Shown piece after piece: positions 12,123 through 23,348 of a stretch of DNA of 64,000 nucleotides (position 1 is the first letter of the stretch; every line of letters starts with the position of its first letter). The notes under the pieces are model-generated. The model did no database searches. It was not told where the DNA came from and worked only from the letters and a program-made list of their open reading frames with translations. The stretch spans positions 2,294,001 to 2,358,000 of the forward strand of contig NC_085924.1 of NCBI RefSeq assembly GCF_035222485.1. Reading direction: 5' to 3'. This DNA comes from Podospora pseudoanserina (Eukaryota > Ascomycota > Sordariomycetes > Sordariales > Podosporaceae). The position numbers were made by a program, and so were the translations under genes.

Positions 12123-14120
12123 ATGCCGCGATTATTATGTGAGTAACTCAGAGTCCTGGGACGACTACAGCTTACTAACGGCTTGTTTCCTGAATAGCTA
12201 GCGCGCTGGCGCTTCGTCGCGACCCACGAATTCTAAAGATCCCACCATACCTCTCGTTGCTGTGCATCCTTGTTGGTGCAGTGTGGCTGTTCCTCCTCCC
12301 GCTGAACGAGTACTCGAGACGGACATATATTTCGGAAAATGCGCTTTTACCGGGACAGGTACATACTTATTTTGGGGGGAGTGACCAGAATGTTCTTAGG
12401 GCGTATAAGCAGGAGGTGAACACGCTGGTGGGGAAGAGTAATGTCGAGTAGGTGCTTGCATAGGATTGACTCGGGCTGGATGGTTGGGGGGCTGACAAGA
12501 GGAATAGGATCAACGACAAGCTCGAGTCGATAGTCAGAGGTCTTGGGCTCAAGACGGCGAGGCAGAAGTTTATGTATCATGCGGCGGGACGGACGTTTGA
12601 GGGGGAGAACCTTTATGCGATCCTTCAGGCTCCGAGAGGAGATGCTACTGAGGCCATTGTTCTGGTGGCTGCTTGGGAGAATGTCAAGCATGAGGTTAAC
12701 AAGAATGGGGTTCCTCTGGTGTTGACTTTGGCGAGATATTTCAAGAGGTGGTCGCTTTGGTCGAAGGATATTATTATCCTTCTTAGTCCTGACAGCATCG
12801 CTGGTCCTCAGGCTTGGGTTGATGCTTACCATGATGCGCACGACAGCTCCCGGGTGGCCAGCCTGCCTATCAAGTCGGGGGCTCTTCAGGGGGCTATTGC
12901 TATTGACTATGTTCAGGAGAACCGCTTCAAGAGCGTTCATATTGTTTATGATGGCGTCAACGGGCAGCTTCCCAACCTCGACTTGATCAACTCCGTTGTT
13001 AATATCGCCGGAGGACAGATGGGTATGGGCGTGGCTTTGCAGGAGATGTGGAACCACAATGACAAGTACCCTGACCGTCTTCGCACCATGCTTCGGGGTA
13101 TGCTCAAGCAGGGTCTTGGCCTTGCCAGCGGTCCTCACAGCAGCTTCATCCCCTACCACGTCGACGCCGTTACTCTTCAACCCTTTGGCGAAGGCTGGCA
13201 AGATGAGATGGCCATGGGCCGTGTCGTTGAGGGTACCTTCCGCAGCTTGAACAACCTCCTCGAGCACCTCCACCAGAGCTTCTTCTTTTACCTGCTCATG
13301 CACCGCGAGCGCTTCGTCAGCATCGGTACTTACCTCCCCAGCGCCATGCTCGTAGCCGCCAACTTCACCATCATGGCCATCTTCCTCTGGATGAAGAGCG
13401 GACAACCCGAGATCCCGGCCGCCTCAACCACCGAGTCTTCCGACAAGGACGACGCCCCAACACGAACCACCGAGCGTGATCTCTTCCTCCCTCTGGCGAT
13501 AGTAGCCCTATCCGGCTCCCTCTCCGCCATCCCTCTCTACATCTTCAACCACGTCCCCGAATCGGTAAGCCATCCCCTCCCGTGCCCCCCCCTTTTTTCT
13601 TTCTTTTTACTAACCCTCCCTTTAGGCCCTAACCCCCCTCTTCTACCTCTTCCTCCTAATCAACACCCTCTTCCCAATAACCCTCTCCCTCACCATAACA
13701 ACCCTCTTCTCCCCAACCCTCCAACAATATCACCTCGTCAAATCTTTCTCCCTCCTGCTCCTGGGCATGTTCCTCTCCTCCCTCGCAACCCTCAACTTCT
13801 CCCTCGCAATGCTCATCGGCCTCTTATCCGCCCCCCTCTCCTTTGTCAAACCTTCCTCCTCCCCTGTGTCCCGCATTGTCGGGTTCGTCCTCCTCAACCT
13901 CACCAGCCCCCCCGCTGTCCTGCTCGCCAGCGCGGCGATTTGGGGTCTCAACGTCGGTGACATCTTGCGCGAGGTAGCAGTGGCGTGGCATGTGACGGGG
14001 ACGTACTCGGCCGTGGTGGTCTGGTGCGTTTGGTGGCCGGCTTGGTTGGCGGGGTGTGTTTGTGTTTTGGGGAGGCCGGGTCGGGATCAAGAAGAGGAAA
14101 AGAAGGTGAAGAAGACTTGA
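12123..14120 (+). CDS. GAA1: GPI transamidase component GAA1
   Basis: Four exons (12123-12138, 12198-12447, 12508-13564, 13626-14120) encode 605 aa, close to yeast Gaa1 (614). The first exon is 16 nt (MPRLLS). One membrane segment near residues 25-45 is followed by the large lumenal Gaa1 domain (EGENLYAILQAPRGDATE, VAAWEN, IAIDY, VNGQLPNLDLIN) and then several C-terminal membrane helices. Gaa1 lies in the ER GPI-transamidase complex and helps recognise or present the GPI lipid when it is joined to a protein C-terminus. Exon 4 is strikingly C-rich on the coding strand and then G-rich at its end. Confidence 0.95.
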
Positions 14121-14472
14121 CGGAGTAAAAAGATTTTGTTTTTGTTGGCGTTGATTTTTTTTTTCGTCATCTATCATGGAAGACAGCAAAAAAATGGGAA
14201 ATATTTACATCAGGAGACAGGAGTGCATAATTTATACCATATCCACCAGTACCAAGCCAAGTTTGCAAATACAACATCAAAACCCAAGCTTCAGTGTATA
14301 AGATCATAAAACGCTCAGACTTTCATCATTTGTCTAATTACGTCAAGCGTTGTACAAGGCTACTACTCTATGCCATGATTTCCACACGCCAGTCTAGCCC
14401 AGCATCGAAGCTCGCTGTTTCTTTTCTCTCTCACTCCTCATCCATCAACGTCTTGTCCCGTCTAAGATCCGA
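14121..14472. terminator. Convergent 3' ends of GAA1 and RPN9
   Basis: 352 bp between two facing stop codons, containing T-runs near 14154-14164. It must hold both polyadenylation regions. No other feature seen. Confidence 0.4.
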
Positions 14473-15686
14473 CTAAGCAGCCCAGACGTCCTGCCCGACC
14501 TTCTCAATCCAGTTGCCCAGCTGCTCCACACTGGAATCCCACTCCTTCAACCTCGACCTCATGTTATCAATCTGCGTCATATCCAACACCTTGGGCTGCA
14601 CCCAGTTGATATGCGCCACCTCATCCACCTGGTCAATCGTCCCCCTCAACAGCCCCAGACTAAGCGCCTTCATGATCAGATGCTCAATCTCGTGTGGCTT
14701 GACCTTTGTCTCTGACGCAATCGTGTCAAACGACATGGCCCTGTCGTGAGGGGGACGTCTAAACACCGCCTCGGTAAGCGCAGCGAGGTAAATCTTCTCT
14801 CTGAGCTTATTAGAGTGCGCCGCCAGCAGAGGATGAGCCTGGATCTGGTTGGCCAGCAGGTCATACTGCACCAGATCCCCCTTGTTGAACGCAAACACCA
14901 GGTCCCTCAGCCACTTGTCCTCCTCCCTCTCCTTGAGCGCATCCAGAATAGGGTGGAGGAGCAGCTCGCCAAAGTTGTAGATGGAGGCACTCACGAGCGC
15001 GGCGATGGCGAGGTCGTGTGCCCTGTGGCGGCGCTCCTCGTACGGGAGGTTCTTGACGTCGATGCAGGCTAGGTAGAGGAGGGCGTTCTTGTAGTAGGCG
15101 CCAAAGTCTTGCTTGGCTTGGTAGTAATCCGCCTGGGCGTGATAGAAGGAGGAGTGAACGATAGTCTCGACCGAGTCGAACTTGTCGAGGATGGATTCGG
15201 CCTTGTCGAGATCTTTTCGGGCGCCGGGGAGGTCTTCGAGGTCGAGCTTGACGCGGGCGACGGCGATGAGGGCGAAGACGTGGGCGTCTTGGGAGTTTTC
15301 CTTGTCGACTCTGGTCGCTACGGATTGCATAAAGGCGAGGCGCTCGTTATTGTCTGGTGGTGGGTGGGTTAGTATTGTTGCGTCATGTTGGAAGTTCAAT
15401 GAAGGCGAAGTAAGCTACCTCGGCATTGTGTGGCGGCTTTGAGGGCGAGGTCGACGAGCTTGAGTTGGTTGATTCTGTCGGCGAACTTCAAGATGAAGAC
15501 CTTGTAGAATTGTAGGCGTTGGGGGGCGCTCCTGGGGTGGTTGAAGAACTCGATGAGGTTGTTGGTGAGCTCGTGCCAGAGCTTGCGCTCCCATAACGTC
15601 TCGAACTCCAGGACATGACCCTGGAGCTCATCGATGGTGTTATCCCGCTGCTCGGCGAGAAAGTCGGAGATGGTGTCGACGTTCAT
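14473..15686 (-). CDS. RPN9: 26S proteasome regulatory subunit RPN9 (PSMD13)
   Basis: Two exons (15686-15419, 15353-14473) encode 382 aa, matching yeast Rpn9 (393). The 65-nt intron has an ACTAAC branch site; its donor GTAGCT is slightly off consensus. Residues 10-260 are a helical repeat region. The C-terminal PCI winged-helix region includes IYLAALTEAVFRRP, FDTIASETKVKPHEIEHLI and the ending WIEKVGQDVWAA. Rpn9 is a non-catalytic lid subunit that steadies the lid and helps incorporate Rpn10. It is divergent from the complex I subunit, 456 bp away. Confidence 0.95.
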
Positions 15687-16142
15687 GATGGCCGTCCACT
15701 GTATGGTTAATATTGTGGGTTAGATGGTGTGTTCACTATCGATCCTGGATTCCTCCCGAATATGTGACTCGCGGGGGTATCAATCGAAGTTGAAATGTTG
15801 GAAGTTAAAGTTGAAGATGGAAGCTGCTTGAGGCTGCCCGCTGCTGAGCCCAGCTTCCCTCTTGACGCGGCAGGGCAGCCTATCGATGAGGTACGTACCT
15901 GGCGGGAACTGGTCCGTGCTCCCTCTGCCTTGCTCAAGCCCCCCACCCCTGATTGGCTAGCGTCATCGACAACCGGGGCAGTAGTGGGTCTGGGAGCTTT
16001 GAAGCGGGCGGGCAACTTGGTGGTGGTTGAATGCCAATTGACGAAACGAAAGCTCCCATATTTCCGTATTTCCCGACGACCCTCACGTCAATTGAGAGGA
16101 CCCAGCGCTTCTAGCGATCTCAACGTCCACAGTCCAGTAAAT
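15687..16142. promoter_or_regulatory. Divergent promoter, RPN9 / complex I subunit
   Basis: 456 bp between divergent start codons. CCAAT boxes are seen at 15952-15956 (inverted) and 16034-16038 (direct). A long in-frame extension upstream of the complex I start (from about 15795) exists, but the presequence begins cleanly at 16143, so I treat it as non-coding. Confidence 0.5.
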
Positions 16143-17626
16143 ATGGCCTCCATGCCGACCGCCGTGCGGACGGCGGCGCCCAAGATCGCCAGGAGCGCAT
16201 TTCACCACCAGCGCCGAGCCCTTTCCGACGTCCACATCACGCGCACCGGCAAGCCTCTTATCCGCACCCAGGGTGGCCGGTCCGTTGCTTCTCCTTTTTG
16301 ACCGAGACAAAAGGGGCCTTTCTGATAGAGTATCGACAGTTCTTCCCTCGGCGAGCACACTGCCACCGTCTTCGGCGCCACTGGCCAGCTCGGTCGTTAT
16401 ATTGTCAACAGATTAGGTTCGAACTACCGAGGGGCAGAGGCAATTATGAAGGGGGACTGACGGAATGTTGCGTGTAGCGAGACAAGGATGCACCGTCGTT
16501 GTGCCCTACCGTGAGGAGATGGCCAAGCGCCATCTCAAGGTGACAGGTGATTTGGGTCGGGTTGTCTTCGTGGTAGGGAGAGAGTCTTCAGGAAAGGAAA
16601 TGTGAGCCATGATGCTAAAGAGGAGCTAGGAATACGACCTGCGCAACACCCAGTCGATCGAGGAGAGCGTCAGACACTCTGACGTTGTCTACAACTTGGT
16701 TGGCCGGAATTACCCTACCAAGTGAGTGCGGTAACGTTGGTCTTGGTCAAAGGGGGAAAGGGGGCTAACTAGGTCAGGAACTTCTCCTATGAGGATGTCC
16801 ACATTGAGGGTGCTGAGAGGATCGCGGAGGCGGTTGCCAAGTACGATGTTGATCGGTTCATCCACGTCTCTTCGTACAACGCCGACCCTAACCACGTTTC
16901 CGAGTTCTACTCCACCAAGGTATGTAGCCCCTGAACAGCCAAGTGGAAAGGTGCGGAGGCCTAACAGACTTCACAGGGCCGTGCTGAGCACATTGTCCGC
17001 AGCATCTTCCCCGAGACCACCATCGTGAGACCTGCTCCCATGTTCGGTTTCGAGGATAACCTGCTCCTCAAGCTTGCCAGCGTTGTCAACCTCTTCACCT
17101 CCAACAACATGCAGGAGAAGTTCTGGCCAGTACACGTCATCGATGTCGGCGAGGCTTTGGAGAAGATGCTCTGGGACGATAACACTGCCGCCCAGACTTT
17201 CGAGCTTTACGGTCCCAAGCAATACGCCATGGCTGAAATCGCCAAGCTGGTTGACCGTGAGATCTTCAAGAAGCGCAGACACATCAACGTGCCCAAAGCC
17301 ATCCTCAAGCCTGCGGCTGCCATCATCAATAAGGCTTTGTGGTGGGACATCATGTCGGCCGACGAGATTGAGCGCGAGTTCCACGACCAAGTAATTGACG
17401 AGACGGCCAAGACTTTCAAGGATTTGGACATTGAGCCCACCGACATCAGCAAGTGGACTTACCATTATCTGGTACGTTTTATTTTAATTTCCCCTTTTTG
17501 CTTTGTTTGCATCGACTAACCCCCTTCCAGCAAGGTTTCCGTTCCTCAACATTCTACGACCTGCCGCCTGCCACCGAAAAGGAGAAGAAGGAGGAGAGAA
17601 AGTATCTCCACGTTTTGGATGAGTAA
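16143..17626 (+). CDS. NDUFA9: NADH:ubiquinone oxidoreductase 39/40-kDa subunit (NDUFA9 type)
   Basis: Seven exons (16143-16279, 16340-16416, 16478-16572, 16630-16721, 16778-16919, 16977-17471, 17531-17626) give 377 aa. The N-terminus MASMPTAVRTAAPKIARSAF is a typical mitochondrial presequence. A Rossmann dinucleotide motif follows (TVFGATGQLGRYIV), with later SDR-like elements VYNLVGRNYPTKNF and FIHVSSYNADPN, as in atypical SDR/complex I proteins. The subunit binds NADPH tightly at the junction of peripheral and membrane arms and supports assembly rather than catalysis. The exact tail YLHVLDE follows a Lys/Glu-rich stretch. Confidence 0.95.
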
Positions 17627-17956
17627 ACTGTTGTCAGGGGCCTGGGGTGGAGAGCACCGGACACCACGTAGAGTGTACATACCTATGTAACTAGAAATTT
17701 CCTTGGCTTGTGTGGGTTCAAAAGACAAGACGAAGAAGAGATCCGTCGTTGTTGTTGTTCAATTTTGATGCCAAGTAGTTGCAGTTGAAAGAGGTTGTTG
17801 CAACCCTCAAAACTGGGCTCTGGACTTGCCAAAAAATGCAAGATTTCCACAGATGGGTCCAAATTTTTGCTGCAGACTTTCACTTTCAACCGAACAGCCC
17901 CATCCAGTCACACCTTTTTGCTTCACTAACACTTCACAACCAAAACTCACCCGAAA
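17627..17956. other. Intergenic between complex I subunit and EFM5
   Basis: 330 bp between tandem genes, holding a 3' UTR and the EFM5 promoter/leader. Nothing else recognised. Confidence 0.4.
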
Positions 17957-18906
17957 ATGGCCGGCCAAGATAGTGATGATGAGATGTGAGTCTGTTTGTG
18001 AGAAACAGTTGAATGTGAAACTAATACTATCACAGTGTTCTCTCCTCCTCCGCCCTCGATGCACTGAAGGAGTTCTACGCCGAGCGCGATGCCCGGCAGG
18101 AGCAGTTCGCCAAGCTTCAGGCCAAAGCCGAAGAGCAGCATGATTTGCAGCAGCAGAAGCTGTCGATGGAGGCGTTTGGGGAGGACTGGAACGAGTCTCA
18201 GTTTTGGGTCAGCATAACTTCCTCTCAATGATGGTCAGAAATAAATGCTAACATTGTGAGAAAACAGTACTCGGACGAAACAGCAAACTTCCTCGCCAAA
18301 CAGCTCCTGCTCAACGCAACACCAGACATGACGATTGGTGTCGTTTCTGCTCCTAGTGTTTTTGTGGCTTTGAAGAATATGTTGGTATGCTCTCTCTATT
18401 CCGTCTCTCCTTTCTTGCAAGATCACTAACAAAAGGAAAATTAGAATGCTGCCAACCCAGAAGAGCCCAAACCAAAGCTCATCCTCCTCGAACACGACAA
18501 CCGCTTCGCCGTCTTTCCCGAGTTTTCCTTTTACGATTTCGCCCAGCCGACTAAACTCCCTGGTACGTTCCCCTTCCCCCTCCCCTTTTCCCCTAACTAA
18601 CACCCCTTAGCGCACCTAAAATCCTCCTGCGACCGCATCATCTGCGACCCCCCCTTCCTCTCAGAAGACTGCCAAACCAAAGCCGCCATCACCGTCAACT
18701 GGCTCTTCAAGCCCACCGCCGCTGACGACAAAAAGCTCATCGTCTGCACCGGCGAGAGGATGGAACCCCTCGTCACCCGGCTCTACAAGTCCGTCGGTCT
18801 TAGAACCACAGACTACGACCCTGTGCATGCCAGGGGGCTAAGTAACGAGTTTTACTGCTATGCTAATTTCGAGAGTTTGGGGTGGAAGTGGAGGGAGGAA
18901 AAGTAA
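17957..18906 (+). CDS. EFM5: Protein-lysine N-methyltransferase EFM5 (EEF1AKMT1 type)
   Basis: Five exons (17957-17985, 18036-18207, 18268-18384, 18445-18562, 18611-18906) encode 243 aa, about the yeast size (248). Family signs are the acidic start MAGQDSDDE, the block FGEDWNESQFWYSDETA, and the catalytic motif DPPFLSEDC. This motif explains the old name N6-adenine-specific DNA methyltransferase 2. Yeast Efm5 trimethylates elongation factor eEF1A near its N-terminus using AdoMet; that substrate is assumed here by homology. Confidence 0.94.
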
Positions 18907-19332
18907 ATTCCCTACCTACTTTGTAGATATAGGTAGCATGGCTTCATGACAGACAACCTTTCCGCATGTCTTGTAATGGTGCTTCGAAAGTGCGCTCAAT
19001 GAACCACACCAAATCTATTACCCCTTTCCCAACCAGTATTTCATATCAATGAATGCTTTTTATACAGTGCAAGAAGTGGTATTTACAAATGCCGCTCCTT
19101 CCTTCATTGGAAGACATCCCCGTACATCCATCCATAAAACCAAATAAAACCACAACAATCCATTTTGCTGGTCTCTTTCGCTTTCGCGGAAGAACAACAA
19201 GATCAAGAATAGCCAGCTAACAAAAAAAACCAACTATCACTTCGACTCAGCGGCTCAAAAGGTCTGGCCCCGTTCCGTTGGACGATATGGAGACAATCCA
19301 ACCAGCTCTGCCTAAGAAACCCAGCAAGGTTC
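18907..19332. terminator. Convergent 3' ends of EFM5 and UBP8
   Basis: 426 bp between facing stop codons, AT-richer than its flanks, holding both 3' UTRs. No ORF of note. Confidence 0.4.
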
Positions 19333-21122
19333 CTACGTCAACGACCTGACAATATAAAACAAGAGGTAGGCTTTTGCGTTGAGCACGTCCGACTTCTGGG
19401 CAACTTCCACCTTGTGGTCGTTGAAAGCGAACCACTTTCAGTCTTCTTAGCATTGCCATCTTCCAAAGTGAAAAGAAGGGACATACCTGATCACCAACCC
19501 GACAATACGACACATAATGCCCCGTATCAATCTCCCCCACGTGCACCACCACACTCAACAAATCATACGTGCACTGCCTCGCCAGCTCGTAGCTATCTTT
19601 TGTGTCCCCAGACCGGCCAACAGTCGTATAAGGCAGCATGTTCAACTGCAGCGGGAACTGAACTGGGGTGTCGATCTTGGCTGCTCGCTCATGACGGCCT
19701 TGCTTGTACTCGAATCTCTATTCAAGTGTCAGTGGCCACTTTCACTTGCTCGCCAAAAAGGAAGGAGGGAACGTACCTTCAGCTGAATCGACAGCACATT
19801 CGGCAACCGCTTGATACTCGTCTGTCTCCTCGCCTGCTGCGTCGAATTACATCCATTACACCTATACTCGCACTTATCAAGCTTGACATACTCCTCATCC
19901 AAGCACTCTTGCAGCGTCATTGTCCCCTTGCCCCCCAGCAGCTTCTTCCCTCCCTTTTTCTGCGTCAGATTCTCCAGCGGCAGACTCAAGTCCAAAAAGC
20001 TTTGTACTTGGTTCGTCACTCCCTGACAATTCTGGCACGTTGTCTGCGTTTGCAGTTTACCATAAAAAGTCTGGTGGATGATGCAGTTACAGCTGTGCTC
20101 ACTCCCAATCTCTGGTTTCTTCCCGTCGCCGTTCCTCTCGTGCAGCTCCTCGGCCAAGAACTGGAAAAACTCGTGCGCGTCTTGCTCCTTGGTCGTGACG
20201 AGATTTTCAAAGGCTTTCCGCTCCGAGATCCAGAATCCACTGAGGATATTGGCCGCCGTATAGCCATTGGTGTTTTCCACGGCGTAAAAGTCTTGAAACA
20301 TGTCATCCATGGCGCAGGAAAGGCAGTGGGGGGTGTCGCAGCCCGAGTGGCCGTCGCTTAGGTAGTAGTTTCGGAGGATGGGGTTGTGAAGGAACGACTG
20401 GAGAACGACGTTTTGGTAGCAGGTAGCACCTGCGTTGTAGATGCCTCGGAGACCGTTGGCTTTGCAGGTTGCTGTCGTGGTGTTTTGGGAGATGTAGGCG
20501 GGGCTATCTTTGACAGGATCGGGCGAGAAGAGCTCGTCTTGCTTGCGTTTCCGTGCTGCAATAAAGATAAAGATCAGTTATAGCTAGGCTGACAGACAGA
20601 CAGAAAAGAGAGGGCATACTGTTGGAGAATGTGCTTGTGCCGAGTTTCTTCAACCGAAGCTCTTCAAAGGTTGGGTCATAGACCATGTCGTCGCACATTT
20701 GGCAGTAAAGAGCGGCGCTTCTCGAGTCGACATAAAAACGGTGCGACTTCTTGTTTCCATGTTTTATTCGGTCTTCCTCAGTAACCGTTGATGGGCACTG
20801 AAGACAAAGATAGGTCGGTGTGAGAGTGGTGACAACTTGCTGAGTGTCCACCACCTTCACCGTCTGGGAGACGACCGGGGTCTGGTCGAATATTGTACGG
20901 AGAATCATCTTGTAATGATGGATCGATGTGTTGGTCGTCACTTGATCTTGGTTGAAGAGCTTCTGTAGGTGTTCTATCGAGACCCAGATGTTAGCAAACA
21001 TCATGCAATAACACGGGGGACCGGAAGGACCTACCGCAACCGTACATGGGCTGGCCTTGCTGGGCTGCTTTGACTTTGTAGTTCTTGGGCGACGCCGGTG
21101 TGGAGGGCCTCGCGGATGACAT
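19333..21122 (-). CDS. UBP8: SAGA deubiquitinase UBP8 (USP22 type)
   Basis: Five exons (21122-21035, 20973-20620, 20555-19777, 19717-19487, 19434-19333) encode 517 aa. An N-terminal ZnF-UBP domain shows CEHL, LCLQCP, KSHRFYVD and YCQMCDDMVYDP. The USP domain follows, with the catalytic Cys193 in NAGATCYQN, a Cys/His-rich zinc ribbon (HCLSC, CQNC, CNGCNS) and the catalytic His474 in DTGHYVSYC before DQWFAFNDHKV. Ubp8 removes ubiquitin from histone H2B as part of the SAGA DUB module. The last intron uses a CTAAG branch and a GAAAG acceptor, weaker than the others. Confidence 0.94.
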
Positions 21123-22271
21123 CTTGAATAGTCTTGGAGTCTATACGAAGTGATACACTTCCAAGCTGGTGTGGCTGGCTCGGTCGAGGGAACCCCGCGA
21201 TTGAATAGGAGGGGGAGGGGACACTGGCGAGATCAAGATGCGCCAGTCACAGTTATCGTGCGGCTGTTGGAGTTACAGACTTTTTCAGTTTCCGCGCTGG
21301 ATCTTTTGATGACTTTTCCTGCCTCAAAGTACCCAAGAAAACTTGTCGGCAAGGGTTGGTCCAGAGGGGTCACGTCGCGAAGTTGGGATAGCTTTCAGGG
21401 TGCTTGGCCGTGTAAGTCGAACTTGTCGACCGGGGCTGAAAATAGTCTTATTGACCGCGGCGCGCGGCGATCAAAGCTCAATGGCTTTCACAGGGATTCA
21501 GAGTCAAAATATCGGCTTTCACTCTTCGTTCCGGTGCAATTCGACCGGGTCAAGGGTTCCAAGAAAGCTTTAAGCCACGAAAGTAAACAAAAGATGTTGG
21601 CTGCTGGGATTGTGCCGATTCAGCGATCTCAGTTGCTTCCACGGCAAGGCAGGCGTCCAACAGCCACACGGCTGGCTGGAAATTGCTTATCGCTATCCGC
21701 CCGCAAGGCTTATCGATACGCTGTGGACCCCTTCAGCTTTCCGGCGCTAAGGTGGGATGTCACTGGATGGCGACATGCCGCCAAGACAGCATCAACATCA
21801 GCCTCGGCACAGCTGAGCTCTTCTCTTGCTTCTGGAACTCATCTTCCCATTCGCATGTTTTCGAGTGTATATAGGTGAACATAACAGTGTTAGTATGTCA
21901 TCAACAAGGCTCAATGAGCTGACGAAACACATGACAACATAAAGTCAACTATAACGTTCAGTGTTGTTCGTCATCTCATCTGGTATCAGAATCAAATTCC
22001 TCCATCCCAAATTTATTCAAGGTATCACCACTCCCGGCAGCTGAGTGAGACTCGAACAAAGCCCTGCAAAAAGCACCTCACATGTCCGTCCCCATGCTCG
22101 GGTAACTGTTACTTTGCGTCTACCCATAACCCGGACATTGATCACCGAGACCACTTTACCCCGCAGCCGCCTTGCTTGATCCCCTAACCCCGCGTCGTTA
22201 TCCCACTTATAAATCCCACCATCAAGCTCTTACTACCTCAAGACCCAGAAGCTGGTTTTGGTGTTTTGGTA
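21123..22271. promoter_or_regulatory. Divergent promoter region, UBP8 / LACTB2-like gene
   Basis: 1.15 kb between divergent starts. A 242-codon open frame (21150-21878, no Met start at its head) has no domain, no splice-linked extension and atypical composition; I treat it as chance. Confidence 0.45.
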
Positions 22272-23348
22272 ATGCGCCTCCTCCCCCTATTCCTCCGCCG
22301 CCAATCTCACAACCTTCACAACCTTCACCACCTTCACCACCACCACGATAAAACCCACATCCCCGAACCAAATCCCCTCTTCAAAATGGCACAACTACCC
22401 CCCCTCCCAGAAGTAACCCCCCTAGCCCCCTCCATAACTCGCATCCTAGCCGGCAACCCCTCCAAATTCACCCTCCAAGGCACCAACACCTACCTCGTCG
22501 GCACCGGCCCAAACAGAATCCTAATCGACACCGGCGAGGGAAAACCAGCCTGGATCACCGCCCTCAAGTCCTGTCTCTCCTCCTCAGGTGCCACAATATC
22601 AAAATGCATCATCACCCACTGGCACCACGACCACGTAGGCGGCATCCCCGACCTCCTCTCCGCCTTCCCCAGCATCAAAATCTACAAGCACAGGCCAGAC
22701 TACCACAACCCGACCAACATACCCTTTTTGGACATTTCCGACGGGCAAGAGTTTGAAGTGGAGGAGGGAGGAGGAGGGGCGAGGTTAAAAGCGGTTCACA
22801 CCCCAGGCCATACAGAAGATCACATGGTGCTACAATACTTTCCCCCCTCTTCATCTCAGCAAGAACAGCCCGGTCTTTTTACCGGGGATAATGTCCTCGG
22901 CCACGGGACCGCTGTGTTTGAAGACCTTTCTGCTTATCTCACCTCTTTGGCAAAAATGAAGAGTTTGGTTGATGGGAAGGCTTACCCGGGTCATGGGCCG
23001 GTTATTGACCAGGGCAGGGAAAAGATTGAGGAATATATCCGGCACAGGCAGCAGAGAGAGGATCAGGTGGTCCAGCAACTGAGAGCCTACCCCGATGTCG
23101 CTGTTGCGGGGGGGCAGGAGGGGAGCGAGAAGGGGTGGACGTTGATGGGGTTGGTGAGGGTGATTTATAAGGATGTTCCTGAGGCGCTTCACGTACCGGC
23201 TGCTGGGGGGGTGGTGCAGATTTTGAAGAAGCTTGAGCGGGAGGGGAGGGTGAGGGTGTTGGAAGAGAGGGGTGGTGGTGAGGAGGATAGGTGGGTGTTG
23301 GTGGGACGGCAGGGGGTAACGGGCTCGGGCCGGGGATCTGCGCTGTGA
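22272..23348 (+). CDS. LACTB2-like metallo-beta-lactamase-fold hydrolase
   Basis: Single exon, 358 aa from the first Met or 320 aa from Met39 at 22386. The zinc motif THWHHDHVGG is intact; further ligands lie in HTPGHTEDH, FTGDNVLG and the ending block YPGHGPVI. The TNTYLVGTG start and the C-terminal winged-helix-like part (WTLMGLVRVIYKDVPE) match LACTB2. Human LACTB2 is a mitochondrial RNA endonuclease; related fungal proteins release polyketides in anthraquinone-type clusters, but no polyketide synthase is nearby, so a housekeeping role is more likely. The 38-residue N-terminal extension (MRLLPLFLRRQ, then His-rich) could be a mitochondrial signal. The coding strand is C-rich in the first half and G-rich in the second. 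Confidence 0.88.
   Translation: MRLLPLFLRRQSHNLHNLHHLHHHHDKTHIPEPNPLFKMAQLPPLPEVTPLAPSITRILAGNPSKFTLQGTNTYLVGTGPNRILIDTGEGKPAWITALKSCLSSSGATISKCIITHWHHDHVGGIPDLLSAFPSIKIYKHRPDYHNPTNIPFLDISDGQEFEVEEGGGGARLKAVHTPGHTEDHMVLQYFPPSSSQQEQPGLFTGDNVLGHGTAVFEDLSAYLTSLAKMKSLVDGKAYPGHGPVIDQGREKIEEYIRHRQQREDQVVQQLRAYPDVAVAGGQEGSEKGWTLMGLVRVIYKDVPEALHVPAAGGVVQILKKLEREGRVRVLEERGGGEEDRWVLVGRQGVTGSGRGSAL

Noticed and set aside
12347-13405. 352-codon ORF antisense to GAA1
   Set aside because: Shadow of GAA1 exons; crosses a GAA1 intron without any signal.
21150-21878. 242-codon ORF between UBP8 and LACTB2-like gene
   Set aside because: No domain or splice extension; mixed composition typical of non-coding sequence.
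22272-23348. LACTB2-like gene as part of an anthraquinone polyketide cluster
   Set aside because: Related hydrolases act there, but no polyketide synthase or tailoring gene is in the window.
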